Assembly (NCBI GenBank): GCA_947476325.1
Contig: CANJPZ010000019.1
Coordinates: 1 to 44,899 of the forward strand
From: Caulobacteraceae bacterium
GTDB taxonomy: Bacteria > Pseudomonadota > Alphaproteobacteria > Caulobacterales > Caulobacteraceae
DNA length: 44,899 nucleotides
Reading direction: 5' to 3'
Each line of letters opens with the position of its first letter. Within the stretch, counting starts at the first letter, position 1. Shown one piece after another: positions 10,434-19,054 of the stretch. A model generated the notes under the pieces. It had not been told where the DNA came from and searched no databases. It saw only the letters and a program-made list of their open reading frames with translations. A program made the position numbers and the translations under genes.

Positions 10434-11344
10434 CAACGGTCCTTCGGGTCCAGAGCGTCGCGCAGGCCATCGCCGATTAGGTTCAGGGCCAGCAGGGTGA
10501 CGGCCATGACCAGACAGGGGAAGATCAGCAGGCCCGGCGCCAGTTCCATATAGTTTGTGCCGGCGTTGATCAGCACGCCCAGCGAGGTCATCGGCTCCTG
10601 CACGCCCATGCCGATGAATGACAGGAAGGCCTCGGTCAGGATGACGCCCGGCACTGTCAGGGTGACATAGACGACGATCGGGCCCAGCAGGTTGGGCACA
10701 ACGTGACGCGCAATGATTTCCAGCCGTCCAAAGCCGCTGGCGCGGGCGGCCTCGACGAACTCCATCTGCTTCAGCGACATGGTCTGGGCCCGGACGATCC
10801 GGGACATGGTCAGCCACTCCACCGCGCCGATGGCCACAAAGATCAGGATGATGTTCCGCCCGAAGGTGACCATCAGGATGATGACGAAGAAGATGAAGGG
10901 CAGGGAATAGAGGACGTCGACGACGCGCATCATCAGCTCGTCGACCAGCCCGCCGAAATAGCCGGCGATTGCGCCCCAGGCGACGCCGATGAACAGGGCG
11001 ACGGCAGTGGCGACCACCCCGACCCCAAGCGACACGCGAAGGCCGGTCAGGATGCGGGATAACAGATCCCGGCCCAGGGAATCGGCCCCAAGCAGGTGGC
11101 CGTGGACAAGGGGCGCGGCCAGGACATCGGTCTTGGTGATCGTGTCGTAACGGTAGGGCGCCAGGAACGGTCCGATCACGGCGGCCAGGACGATGAGCGC
11201 CAGCACGATCATGCTGGCGACGGCGGCGCGGTTGCGCAACAGGCGGCGGCGGGCGTCGTCCCACAGGCTGCGGCCCTCGGCGGCTCTGAGCATGGCGGCA
11301 GCGCCGCGCCGCGAGCCCGGCGTCAGGATCGAAGGCGCGGTCAC
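10433..11344 (-). CDS. oppC: OppC-like ABC permease subunit
   Basis: This is an inner-membrane permease of a dipeptide/oligopeptide importer. The 303-aa protein has an N-terminal cytoplasmic segment with the OppC-type SLWDDARRRLLRNRAAVAS, a first membrane helix, a periplasmic loop with HLLGADSLGRDLLSR, four or five further helices, and the EAA loop EFVEAARASGFGRLEIIARHVVPN that docks the ATPase. The start overlaps the oppB stop by four bases. Length and topology are normal. Confidence 0.93.
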   Translation of the reverse strand: MTAPSILTPGSRRGAAAMLRAAEGRSLWDDARRRLLRNRAAVASMIVLALIVLAAVIGPFLAPYRYDTITKTDVLAAPLVHGHLLGADSLGRDLLSRILTGLRVSLGVGVVATAVALFIGVAWGAIAGYFGGLVDELMMRVVDVLYSLPFIFFVIILMVTFGRNIILIFVAIGAVEWLTMSRIVRAQTMSLKQMEFVEAARASGFGRLEIIARHVVPNLLGPIVVYVTLTVPGVILTEAFLSFIGMGVQEPMTSLGVLINAGTNYMELAPGLLIFPCLVMAVTLLALNLIGDGLRDALDPKDR

Positions 11345-12261
11345 GTCAGTCTCACCCGGGGATCAACGGCCGCGTGGATCAGGTCGGCGATCAGGTTGAA
11401 GACGATGATCAGGGTCGCGTAGATGATCAGCACCGCCATCACCAGGGTGTAATCCCGCTGAATGGCGGCGGTGTAGAACTGTTTGCCGATGCCGGGCAGC
11501 CGGAACAGCTTTTCGACGACCAGCGATCCGGTGACCACGCCGGCCAGGGCGGGGCCGAAGAAACCGATCAACGGCAGGAGCGCCGGCTTGAGCGCGTGAC
11601 GCACGACAATCTGGAATTCCGACAGGCCCTTGGCCCGGGCCGTGCGCACGAAGTTCGAACGCATGACCTCAATCATGCCCGCCCGCGTCAGACGGGTGAC
11701 GCCGGCCAGACCCGGAAGGGTCAGAACCAGGATCGGCAGGACAAAGCCCTTGAGGCCTGACTGGGTGCCGGCGACCGGCAGCCAGCCCAGCTTGGAGGCG
11801 AAAATGAACACCAGCAGCGGGCCCATGACAAAGGTCGGCACGCAGATGCCCAGAATCGCCATGGTCGAGGCGCCGTAGTCCGGCCATCGGTTCTGGTAGA
11901 GGGCGCCGGCGATGCCCAGCAGCACGCCGAAGAAAACCGACAGCAGCAGCGCCGGAACGCCGATCTTGATACTGGTGGGCATGGCGTCCTTGATGATGTC
12001 GATCACCTGGCGGCCGGCGTATTTCATCGAGGGTCCGAAATCGCCCTTCATCACACCAACCAGATAGTCGCCGTACTGGACGGCCAGCGGCTTATCGAGC
12101 CCGTACTTGGCCTTGATGTTGGCTTCGATCTCGGGGGGGAGTTTGCGCTGCAGGCTGTAGGGATTGCCAGGAGCCGCGCGCATCATGAAGAACGACAGGG
12201 TTATGATGACGAACAGCGTGGGGACAGCGACGAGCAGGCGGCGAAGGATAAAGCGCAACAT
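11341..12261 (-). CDS. oppB: OppB-like ABC permease subunit
   Basis: This is the partner permease of OppC. The 306-aa protein begins with the characteristic MLRFILRRLLVAVPTLFVI helix, has the large periplasmic loop with APGNPY and KYGLDKPLAVQY, and the EAA loop around VRTARAKGLSEFQIVVRHAL. It ends DPRVRLT, the usual OppB/DppB terminus. It is the first gene of the three-gene operon; genes for the OppD/OppF ATPases, which normally complete the importer, are not in this window. It is divergent from the DUF442 gene. Confidence 0.94.
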   Translation of the reverse strand: MLRFILRRLLVAVPTLFVIITLSFFMMRAAPGNPYSLQRKLPPEIEANIKAKYGLDKPLAVQYGDYLVGVMKGDFGPSMKYAGRQVIDIIKDAMPTSIKIGVPALLLSVFFGVLLGIAGALYQNRWPDYGASTMAILGICVPTFVMGPLLVFIFASKLGWLPVAGTQSGLKGFVLPILVLTLPGLAGVTRLTRAGMIEVMRSNFVRTARAKGLSEFQIVVRHALKPALLPLIGFFGPALAGVVTGSLVVEKLFRLPGIGKQFYTAAIQRDYTLVMAVLIIYATLIIVFNLIADLIHAAVDPRVRLT

Positions 12262-12369
12262 CCTTTAGGTTCCGGGCTCCCTCCCGCCTCCCGAACGCGG
12301 GGCAGGGTTGCGAACCTTCCATTCGTGCATGATGTTGTCAACGCGCGCAGAGCCAAACGGAGACCTGCC

Positions 12370-12777
12370 ATGACCGAATTTCGACAGGTGACGGACCAGG
12401 TCTTTGTCGCCCCGCAGATCAGCGTCGATGATGTGGCGCGGGCCGCGGCGCAGGGCTTTGTGCTGATCATCAACAACCGGCCCGACGGCGAGGCGCCGGA
12501 CCAGACGCCGGCCGCCGAGATCGCCGCGGCGGCGGAGGCTGCGGGCCTGGCCTATCTGTGGGTTCCGATCACCGGCATGCCGACCCGCGGCCAGGCTGAA
12601 ATGGTCATCGAGGCGGTGCGCGAGGCCTCGGGCCCGGTGCTGGCCTATTGCCGGTCGGGAACCCGCTCGATCAACACCTGGGCCCTGGGCTCGGCGGTGA
12701 CGGGCGATCGCTCGCCGGCCGATCTGGTGCAGCTGGGGGCCGCCGCGGGCTATGACCTGCGCCCGTTGCTGGGCTAG
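12370..12777 (+). CDS. DUF442/TIGR01244-type phosphatase- or sulfurtransferase-like protein
   Basis: This small protein has a dual-specificity-phosphatase/rhodanese-like fold. The 135-aa product contains the active-site loop CRSGTR at residues 94-99 (C-x3-T-R, close to the PTP C-x5-R motif). The preceding region FVLIINNRPDGEA is typical of the Blh/DUF442 family. Members are often linked to sulfide metabolism or to a beta-lactamase-fold partner; here a metallo-beta-lactamase-fold gene follows 200 bases later on the same strand, which fits that association loosely. The first methionine with family similarity is atg 12370. Confidence 0.85.
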   Translation: MTEFRQVTDQVFVAPQISVDDVARAAAQGFVLIINNRPDGEAPDQTPAAEIAAAAEAAGLAYLWVPITGMPTRGQAEMVIEAVREASGPVLAYCRSGTRSINTWALGSAVTGDRSPADLVQLGAAAGYDLRPLLG

Positions 12778-12923
12778 CGGGTGATCGCGACCCTGACACC
12801 AACCGTCGCCACGCGGGGTGCGTGCGCCGCCGCAGAGAAGGCGATCTGCGCCAGCATGAGACAGAGCACCGCCGCGGCGATCTTCTGGAGCCGTTTTGAG
12901 ACAAAAAACAGGGCGTTCGCCAT
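12774..12923 (-). CDS. Possible small exported peptide, 49 aa
   Basis: Between two plus-strand genes the minus strand encodes MANALFFVSKRLQKIAA followed by a hydrophobic core and an AHA-type cleavage site, a textbook signal peptide of about 35 residues. The mature tail is only about 14 residues (ends GVRVAITR). The atg at 12923 has aaaagg about ten bases upstream. The stop overlaps that of the convergent DUF442 gene. It may encode a real micropeptide or be fortuitous. It lies exactly in the gap not used by other genes, which favours a gene. Confidence 0.4.
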   Translation of the reverse strand: MANALFFVSKRLQKIAAAVLCLMLAQIAFSAAAHAPRVATVGVRVAITR

Positions 12924-12977
12924 GACCAGGGGGCCTTTTGCGGGGATCCTGACCCGGCATCGCAAGTCGGGCGCCGC

Positions 12978-13880
12978 ATGATCCCCTTCGTCCGCGACTT
13001 TGACTTTGAGTACGGCAAGTCCGATGCGGTCAGCCCGCTGATCCGGCGGGTCATCGCCCGCAATCCGGGGCCTTTCACCTTTACCGGCACCGGGACCTAC
13101 ATCGTCGGCCAGGGCGAGGTGGCGGTGATCGATCCGGGGCCGGACCTGCCCGAGCATCTGGACGCCATCCTGGCGGCGACCAGGGGCGAGCGGGTGTCCG
13201 CCATCCTGGTCACCCACAACCACGCCGACCACTCGCCCCTGGCCGGGCCGCTCAAGCAGGCGACAGGGGCGGTGACCTATGGCTGCCCCCTGGCGCATGC
13301 GCCGTCGGCCATGACGGTCAAGGTCGAGGACGACCACGACCTGGGCTTCGTCGCCGACGTCAATCTTTGCGGCGGCGGCCAGGTGGCGGGGCCGGGCTGG
13401 ACCTTTGAGGCCATTCCGACGCCGGGACATACCTCGAACCACATCTGCTATGCCTTGAAGGAAGAAAACGCCCTGTTCAGCGGCGATCACGTCATGGGCT
13501 GGTCGACGACGGTGATCGTGCCGCCGGACGGCGACATGGGCGACTATTACGCAAGCCTGGACAGGATCGCGCAGCGGGGCTTTTCCACCCTGTGGCCGAC
13601 CCACGGGCCGCCGATTACCGAGCCAGCGCCGTTCATCGCCGCCTACAAGTCGCACCGCCAGACGCGGGAAGTCCAGATCACCACCCTGATGGCGCGGGGC
13701 CTGACCACGATCGGCGAGATGGTGCCGGTGATGTACGCGGCGGTGGACAAGCGGCTGCATCCGGCGGCGTCGCAGTCGGTGCTGGCGCACATGCTGCACC
13801 TGGTCCGCACTGGCGTCATCGCCTCGGAGGATGCGCGGCCCGGACTGGCCAGCGCCTTCCGGCTGACGGGCGCGCCCTAG
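12978..13880 (+). CDS. Metallo-beta-lactamase-fold hydrolase, LACTB2/RNase Z-like group
   Basis: This zinc hydrolase has the MBL fold. The 300-aa protein has the metal-binding motif H80-x-H82-x-D84-H85 (THNHADHS), a second-site region PTPGHTSNHICY, the FSGDHVMGW aspartate-containing strand and a C-terminal winged-helix-like domain with TLMARGLTTIGEMV, as in LACTB2-type proteins. Substrate unknown; relatives include ribonucleases and thioesterases. It begins at atg 12978, with no strong Shine-Dalgarno sequence. Confidence 0.88.
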   Translation: MIPFVRDFDFEYGKSDAVSPLIRRVIARNPGPFTFTGTGTYIVGQGEVAVIDPGPDLPEHLDAILAATRGERVSAILVTHNHADHSPLAGPLKQATGAVTYGCPLAHAPSAMTVKVEDDHDLGFVADVNLCGGGQVAGPGWTFEAIPTPGHTSNHICYALKEENALFSGDHVMGWSTTVIVPPDGDMGDYYASLDRIAQRGFSTLWPTHGPPITEPAPFIAAYKSHRQTREVQITTLMARGLTTIGEMVPVMYAAVDKRLHPAASQSVLAHMLHLVRTGVIASEDARPGLASAFRLTGAP

Positions 13881-13936
13881 CGCAAGTCTTTGCGTTCCGT
13901 CCGATTCTGGCCAATCGTGCGGCCACGGAGGCCGGT

Positions 13937-14644
13937 ATGGTCAAGCACACCCGCCAGGCGGCGAGAGGCCCAAAGCAATTACACTGGATCCTGGGTCCGC
14001 TGGCCGCGCGCCCGCGCCTGGCGATTGCGTTCGTCATCGGTGTGGCGGCAGGCCTTGCGGCCCATTTCGTCTTCACCCTGCAGGCCTCAACCTCGGTGGT
14101 GGCCGGCTGGGACGCGACCTGCCTTTTGTTTGCGGCCTTCACCCTGTGGGCGATGCGGCACAAGGAGCCCCGGCACATTACGGCGACGGCGGTGGCCCAG
14201 GACGTGGGCCGGGGCCTGATTCTCGGCCTGGTGATCTGCGCCGCCATCGCCAGCGTGGCGGCCGTCGCCATCGAACTGACCTTCGCCAAGGACACCCAAG
14301 GCGCCGAGAAGATCGCCCATGTCGGTCTGGCCTTCGCGACGGTAGCCGCCTCGTGGTTCATGGTGCAGCTGATCTTCACCCTGCACTATGCCCATGAGTA
14401 CTATGCGCCGGACGACAGCACGGACGGGGTTCGCGGCGGTCTGAAATTTCCGGGCGTTGGTGAGCCCGACTACTGGGATTTCCTGCATTTCGCCCTGGTG
14501 ATCGGGGTCGCCTCGCAGACGGCGGATGTCGCCTTCACCAGCCGCTCGCTGCGGCGGATCGGAACCCTGCATTGTGTGCTGGCCTTTACGTTCAACACCG
14601 TTGTTCTGGCCCTGACCATCAATCTGGTCGCGGGCCTGTTCTAG
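13937..14644 (+). CDS. DUF1345 family membrane protein
   Basis: This is a 235-aa integral membrane protein with about five or six hydrophobic segments, among them LAIAFVIGVAAGLAAHFVFT, LILGLVICAAIASVAAVAIE and a C-terminal TFNTVVLALTINLVAGLF. The motif FHYAHEYY-like stretch (LHYAHEYYAPD), GEPDYWDFLHFALVIGVASQTADV and the following SRSLRR are hallmarks of the DUF1345 family, whose function is unknown. The start is atg 13937; the frame is open far upstream inside the previous gene, but nothing there belongs to this family. It ends 13 bases before the DUF1003 gene, so the two are probably cotranscribed. Confidence 0.85.
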   Translation: MVKHTRQAARGPKQLHWILGPLAARPRLAIAFVIGVAAGLAAHFVFTLQASTSVVAGWDATCLLFAAFTLWAMRHKEPRHITATAVAQDVGRGLILGLVICAAIASVAAVAIELTFAKDTQGAEKIAHVGLAFATVAASWFMVQLIFTLHYAHEYYAPDDSTDGVRGGLKFPGVGEPDYWDFLHFALVIGVASQTADVAFTSRSLRRIGTLHCVLAFTFNTVVLALTINLVAGLF

Positions 14645-14657
14645 ACCGGAGCCATAA

Positions 14658-15194
14658 ATGGCCGATGCGAAATCCCTGACGCGCGAACTGGGCGTGACCG
14701 AGCGCAAACTGCTCGAAGAGCTGCGCGACCTGCGCCGGGGCCTGCGGGCCAAGGGGCCGGCGGCGCGTGACGCCGGCCAGCTGACGGTCGGCCAGAAGAT
14801 CGCCGACAAGGTCGCCGCGACCATGGGCTCGTGGCGGTTCATCATCATCCAGACGACGATCCTGCTGTTCTGGATCATCCTGAACGTCACCGCCTGGATC
14901 CGGCACTGGGACCCCTATCCCTTCATCCTGCTGAATCTGGCCCTGTCGTTCCAGGCCGCCTATGCCGCGCCCTTCATCATGATGAGCCAGAACCGCCAGC
15001 AGGATATCGACCGCAAGGACGCCGAGAGCGACTACCAGATCAACATCAAGGCCGAGCTGGAGATCGAGCTGCTGCACCAGAAGATCGACGAGCTGCGCGA
15101 AAAGGAAGTGATGGCCCTGACCCAGGCGGTGCGCGAGCTGACGGCGCAGTTGAAGGCCCAGGGGACGAAGCCGGCCGCCAGGCCTAGAAGCTGA
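14658..15194 (+). CDS. DUF1003 family membrane protein
   Basis: This 178-aa protein has two adjacent transmembrane helices in the middle (FIIIQTTILLFWIILNV and FILLNLALSFQAAYAAPFIMM) followed by NRQQDIDRKDAESDYQIN and a charged coiled-coil tail. This is the DUF1003 pattern; function unknown. It follows the DUF1345 gene by 13 bases. Its last 11 bases overlap the convergent protease gene. Confidence 0.9.
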   Translation: MADAKSLTRELGVTERKLLEELRDLRRGLRAKGPAARDAGQLTVGQKIADKVAATMGSWRFIIIQTTILLFWIILNVTAWIRHWDPYPFILLNLALSFQAAYAAPFIMMSQNRQQDIDRKDAESDYQINIKAELEIELLHQKIDELREKEVMALTQAVRELTAQLKAQGTKPAARPRS

Positions 15195-17706
15195 TCAGGT
15201 GATCGGCGCCGTCCAGACCCGCGCCCGCATGATCGAACCAGCCGGCCCAGGTGGTTGAACTGAAGCCGTTGGTGGTCAGATAGTCGATGACCTGTTGCTG
15301 GCTTTGATAGTTCGCATAGCGGATGTTGCCGTCGGCATGCATGTAGGCGTGCAGATAAGCCGTCCCGTCGGTCAGCGAGAAATAGACCTCCTGCAGACCG
15401 TCGTGATCGTAGTCGCCGGCCCCGAGGACGGCGTGGATGTTTTCGATGTTGAGGTCGTTCTGGAAGCGGCGCTGGCTGTCATTGTCCGAGCCGGCGACGA
15501 CCGTTCCGTTGGCTACCAGGGGGTCGGTGTAGATGCCGACAACACGGGTATCGCCCGCCCAGCCGTGGTCGTCGAAGTAGACCAGGCCGTCCTCGGCCGG
15601 GCCGACGCTGGCCCAGCGGCCATTCAGCCGGTTGACGAGGATCTGCTCGATATCGCCGTCGCCCTGGATGTCGGCCTGACCGATGCGCAGCCAGCCTGAA
15701 ACGCTTCCCAGATCATTGCCGTCGAAGTCGCGGATGGCGCCCATGTAGGTCGAAGGACTGGCGGTGGTGAAGTTGATCGCTGTGCCGACACCGGCGCGGA
15801 AGTGAACGGTCTGGTCGTCGAACTGGAAGAATTCGACATTGGTCAGGGTGTCGGTTCCGTCGGTTCCGCTGACCGTGGCTGTGCCGCCGGTGTGGGTAAC
15901 GGTGTAGGCCGAGCGTGCGCCCGAGAAGATGGCCCGATCGACATTGCCGCCGCCGTCGAGGGTGTCGTCGCCGAGGCCGCCGCGCAGGATATTGGCCAGG
16001 GCGTTGCCGGTGATCCGGTCATCGCTGGTTCCCCCGATGGCATTCTCGATCTGCACCCCTGCTGCGATCGTGTAGCCGCCCTGGTTGCCCTGCAGATTGA
16101 GGTACCGGGTGACGTAGCCGCCGCCGCCATCCTGGTTCAGCAAGGTCGCCGCCCTCAGGTCGATGATCAGGCGGTTGCCGTTACCGGCCCCGGAGATGGT
16201 GTCGACCCCGCCGGTGTCCCAGATAGAGGCGTAGCGGTTGAAGATCTGGGTGATGCTGTAGACCGTGTCGCCCGCGTTCTGGGCGACGGCGCCGTACTTC
16301 TGCTGAAGCACCGCGATATCCAGCGCCATGGGGGTGGACTGATAGCCCGAATGGCTGGTGGACGGCGTTCCGCCCGACTGGCTGGGATAGCCATCATTGT
16401 AGGTCATGATGGTGAAGACGCCCTGGTTGAGACCCGCCGTCCCGTAGGAATTGAAGGGGCCGGAGACGCCGTCCATGACTTCCGAGGTTCCGCCGCCGTC
16501 ATGGGGGTGGGCCAGGCCCAGGCCATGACCCATTTCGTGCATCAGGAGCGCAAAGCCTTCGCCGCCCGACTGCAATTCTGTTCCGATCAGGTAGGACGGC
16601 TGGAACACCCCGACCGTGGGCGCAGCCGGCGGGGTGCTCATCTGACCGGCGATGCCGGCGCCGATGTTGGAATCCAGCACCATGACCATGCCGGCGGCCG
16701 CCGCCGACGAGGTCTGGACAAAGGTCAGGTTGGCGACGGCGGAATAGGCGCCGCCGACGGCCATGACCGCGGCGATCTGATCAGCGCTCCAGGACGCCGT
16801 GGCGGTGAAGCCGCTGTAGGTTTCACCGGAATTGGCGAAATAGATCCTGACACTGGTGTTGGCGACCTGGCTGCCCCAGTCGATGGTCTTGAGCGGGTCC
16901 TGGGGCGGGATGGCCGACAGGGCCAGGTGGTAGCCGCCGGTCTCGATCGAATAGGCCTCGGCGGAAATATAGTAGGTCCCGGTGCTGGTCGCCGTATACC
17001 GCAGGGCCGAATTGGTGCCGGTTCCGCCATCGTCGTCGAAGGCCAGAACGGTCGCGCCACTGGCGCCGTAGAGCGCCAGATAGGGATCGCCCAGGGACGG
17101 GCTGCCGGCCGCATCCAGGGTGAAGAGGTAGCGCTGCCCGGCGGTCAGGGTCACCGCGTACCAGTCGGTGTCGTCAAAGGTCTCGATCACCCCGTTGACG
17201 GCGGCGCCGACGGCCAGGGTGGCCGTGGTGGCGGTCGAGCCGGCCGCCTGGTCCGGCGCGTTGATCTGCTGGGCCATGAGGGCGGCGTAGGATACGGATC
17301 CTGTCCCCCCGAACTGGCTGACGTCGAGGTAGTAGGTCCCGGACAAGGCGGCGGTGTAATGGATCAGTGAGTCCTGGCCGGGGCCGGAATCATCGTCGAA
17401 CGCGACCTCGGCTCCGCTCGAGTCGCGCAGGCTGAGGTAGGGGTCGGCGCCGGTCCCGCCGATGGACTCGGTGGCAAAGGCGTAGACCTGGCCGGCGACC
17501 AGATCGACCCGGTACCAGTCATGGTCAGCGCCGCTGGCGGTTCCAAAGACAAAGGCACCGGCGGTCAGAACCTCGGTGGTCGAGCTGCCGCCCGGCGCAT
17601 CGACGCCGTTGATGTCCATGATGTCGGCGTCGGGATTGGTCGCAACGCGAAGGGTCAATCCGCCGTCGCTTCCGGAGCCGTCGCCACCTGCGTACGATCC
17701 GTCCAT
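15184..17706 (-). CDS. Serralysin-like RTX metalloprotease with two PPC domains
   Basis: This is a probable secreted zinc protease of 840 aa. In order it has two pre-peptidase C-terminal (PPC) beta-sandwich domains (about 40-130 and 145-270, with DWYRVDLVAGQ and DWYAVTLTAGQ), a metzincin catalytic domain with H390, H394 and H400 in HEMGHGLGLAHPH and a Met-turn FTIMTYN, RTX-type calcium repeats (GGTSDDRITGNALANIL, GGLGDDTLDGG, about 560-600), and a C-terminal domain with DIQGDGDIEQ and GAGDYDHDGLQE. No N-terminal Sec signal is present, as expected for type I secretion through a C-terminal signal. The atg at 17706 with aaagga upstream is preferred over the longer frame. PPC domains placed N-terminally are unusual for serralysins. 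Confidence 0.88.
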   Translation of the reverse strand: MDGSYAGGDGSGSDGGLTLRVATNPDADIMDINGVDAPGGSSTTEVLTAGAFVFGTASGADHDWYRVDLVAGQVYAFATESIGGTGADPYLSLRDSSGAEVAFDDDSGPGQDSLIHYTAALSGTYYLDVSQFGGTGSVSYAALMAQQINAPDQAAGSTATTATLAVGAAVNGVIETFDDTDWYAVTLTAGQRYLFTLDAAGSPSLGDPYLALYGASGATVLAFDDDGGTGTNSALRYTATSTGTYYISAEAYSIETGGYHLALSAIPPQDPLKTIDWGSQVANTSVRIYFANSGETYSGFTATASWSADQIAAVMAVGGAYSAVANLTFVQTSSAAAAGMVMVLDSNIGAGIAGQMSTPPAAPTVGVFQPSYLIGTELQSGGEGFALLMHEMGHGLGLAHPHDGGGTSEVMDGVSGPFNSYGTAGLNQGVFTIMTYNDGYPSQSGGTPSTSHSGYQSTPMALDIAVLQQKYGAVAQNAGDTVYSITQIFNRYASIWDTGGVDTISGAGNGNRLIIDLRAATLLNQDGGGGYVTRYLNLQGNQGGYTIAAGVQIENAIGGTSDDRITGNALANILRGGLGDDTLDGGGNVDRAIFSGARSAYTVTHTGGTATVSGTDGTDTLTNVEFFQFDDQTVHFRAGVGTAINFTTASPSTYMGAIRDFDGNDLGSVSGWLRIGQADIQGDGDIEQILVNRLNGRWASVGPAEDGLVYFDDHGWAGDTRVVGIYTDPLVANGTVVAGSDNDSQRRFQNDLNIENIHAVLGAGDYDHDGLQEVYFSLTDGTAYLHAYMHADGNIRYANYQSQQQVIDYLTTNGFSSTTWAGWFDHAGAGLDGADHLISF

Positions 17707-17891
17707 GCAACACCGTCCTTTAGTACCCGGCCCCCCAGGCCGCAAAAGGTTGGCCTCAGCGTCCCGTCCCGTCAAGCGCGAGGCTGGCTGGTTCTCATTT
17801 GGCGCGATCGCGTGTTAACTCTGCCTCTGTCGGGAAGGACGGTGGGGCCTTTCGAGTGGGACGCGTAACCTTGTCTGGAGCCGGGACGACA

Positions 17892-19052
17892 GTGCGGCGC
17901 CGGCGTGTGCTCTACGTCCACGGGTTCGATCCGCGTGGGCCGTCGCCCTATCACCAGATGTTCGAGCGCGAGGCGGCGCTGCAGGCCGGCGTGGATGGCG
18001 CGCAGATTACGGTTGGTCCGCGCAAGGCCGCTTCGAAAACCACCGCCGAATGGGACGTGGTCTCGATCTATGGCGGCGTCGAGACGCAGACGCGCTACAG
18101 CTTTCTGCGCTGGGACGATGTGGCGCGCAGCCTGTGGACCCGGGGGGATGTGAACCTGTGGCGCGAGCTGTGGGCCTGGGTGGGCGACTACCGGACCCGC
18201 GGCGCCTTCGCCTATGCCCGGGCCGGCGCCAAGCCGGGGTACTGGGCGATGCTGACCCCGCCGCTGGGCTTGCTGAACCTGTTGTTCGACACAGCTCTGG
18301 CGGCGGCCCTGCTGGCGTGGCTGGGCTGGCGGATTGCAGGCGCGCCGCCGGGCGCCCTGGCCGGGCTTGTTCCGGTCTTGCTGCTGCCGGTGACCTGGCG
18401 GTGGGTGGATGCGACCTGGAACCTGGCCTGGCTGAGCCGGTGCTTTGCCTTCATCGGCCTGGGCGCGCGGGGCGGCAGCGCGGCGCTGCTGGAGCGTGAG
18501 GCGGAGTTCGCCGCCGACATCGTGGCGGCCTGCGCGGACGCCTCGATCGACGAGGTGCTGATTGTCGGCCACAGCCAGGGCGCGCCGGTGGCGGTGCAGG
18601 CCCTGTCGCGGGCGCTGGCGCTGCGGCCGGACCTGGGCGCGGCGGGGCCAACCTTATCGCTGCTGACCCTGGGCCAGCCGATCAGCATCTGGAGCTTTCT
18701 CGCGCCGGCAAAGGGCGGCTTTCGGCAGGATGTGGCGGCGGTGCGCGATGCCCGCGACATTTTCTGGCTGGACGTCACCTCGCCGTCGGACAGCGTCTCG
18801 GCCTGTGGTCTGAGCCCGCTGGACGTGGTGGGCGCGGTAGATGAGACCAGGCCCGCCCGCCGTTCGCCGCACTTTCATCTGAGCCTGAGCCCAAAGACGT
18901 TCTGGCGCATCCGGCTGCGGCCGTTCGCCTTTCACTTTCAGTATCTGTGCGCGACCGAGGTTGCGGACACCTACAGCTATTTCAGGATGATCTGCGGGCC
19001 GGCGCGGCTTTGCGACTTTGCCGATGGCTGGACGCAGGCGACAGTGGATTGA
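17892..19052 (+). CDS. Alpha/beta hydrolase-like protein, membrane associated
   Basis: This is a putative serine hydrolase of 386 aa. It begins with RRRRVLYVHGFDPRGPSPYH, where HGFDP resembles the oxyanion-hole strand of alpha/beta hydrolases, and has the nucleophile elbow GHSQG with S228. Two hydrophobic segments between about residues 120 and 190 could anchor it in the membrane. The start is uncertain: gtg 17892 (with ggag upstream), gtg 17856 and ttg 17799 are all in frame; I take the gtg closest to the conserved start. The substrate is unknown. The P450 gene follows after two bases, so the pair is coexpressed. Confidence 0.75.
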   Translation: MRRRRVLYVHGFDPRGPSPYHQMFEREAALQAGVDGAQITVGPRKAASKTTAEWDVVSIYGGVETQTRYSFLRWDDVARSLWTRGDVNLWRELWAWVGDYRTRGAFAYARAGAKPGYWAMLTPPLGLLNLLFDTALAAALLAWLGWRIAGAPPGALAGLVPVLLLPVTWRWVDATWNLAWLSRCFAFIGLGARGGSAALLEREAEFAADIVAACADASIDEVLIVGHSQGAPVAVQALSRALALRPDLGAAGPTLSLLTLGQPISIWSFLAPAKGGFRQDVAAVRDARDIFWLDVTSPSDSVSACGLSPLDVVGAVDETRPARRSPHFHLSLSPKTFWRIRLRPFAFHFQYLCATEVADTYSYFRMICGPARLCDFADGWTQATVD

Positions 19053-19054
19053 CC

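Noticed and set aside
12923-13799. Long minus-strand frame opposite the metallo-beta-lactamase-fold gene
   Set aside because: The plus-strand gene has clear catalytic motifs. Only the last 49 codons of the minus frame, outside that gene, look protein-like and are listed separately.
15802-17370. Long plus-strand frame opposite the serralysin gene
   Set aside because: The minus strand carries the HEMGHGLGLAHPH zinc motif and PPC domains; the plus frame is Gly/Val/Asp-rich shadow sequence.
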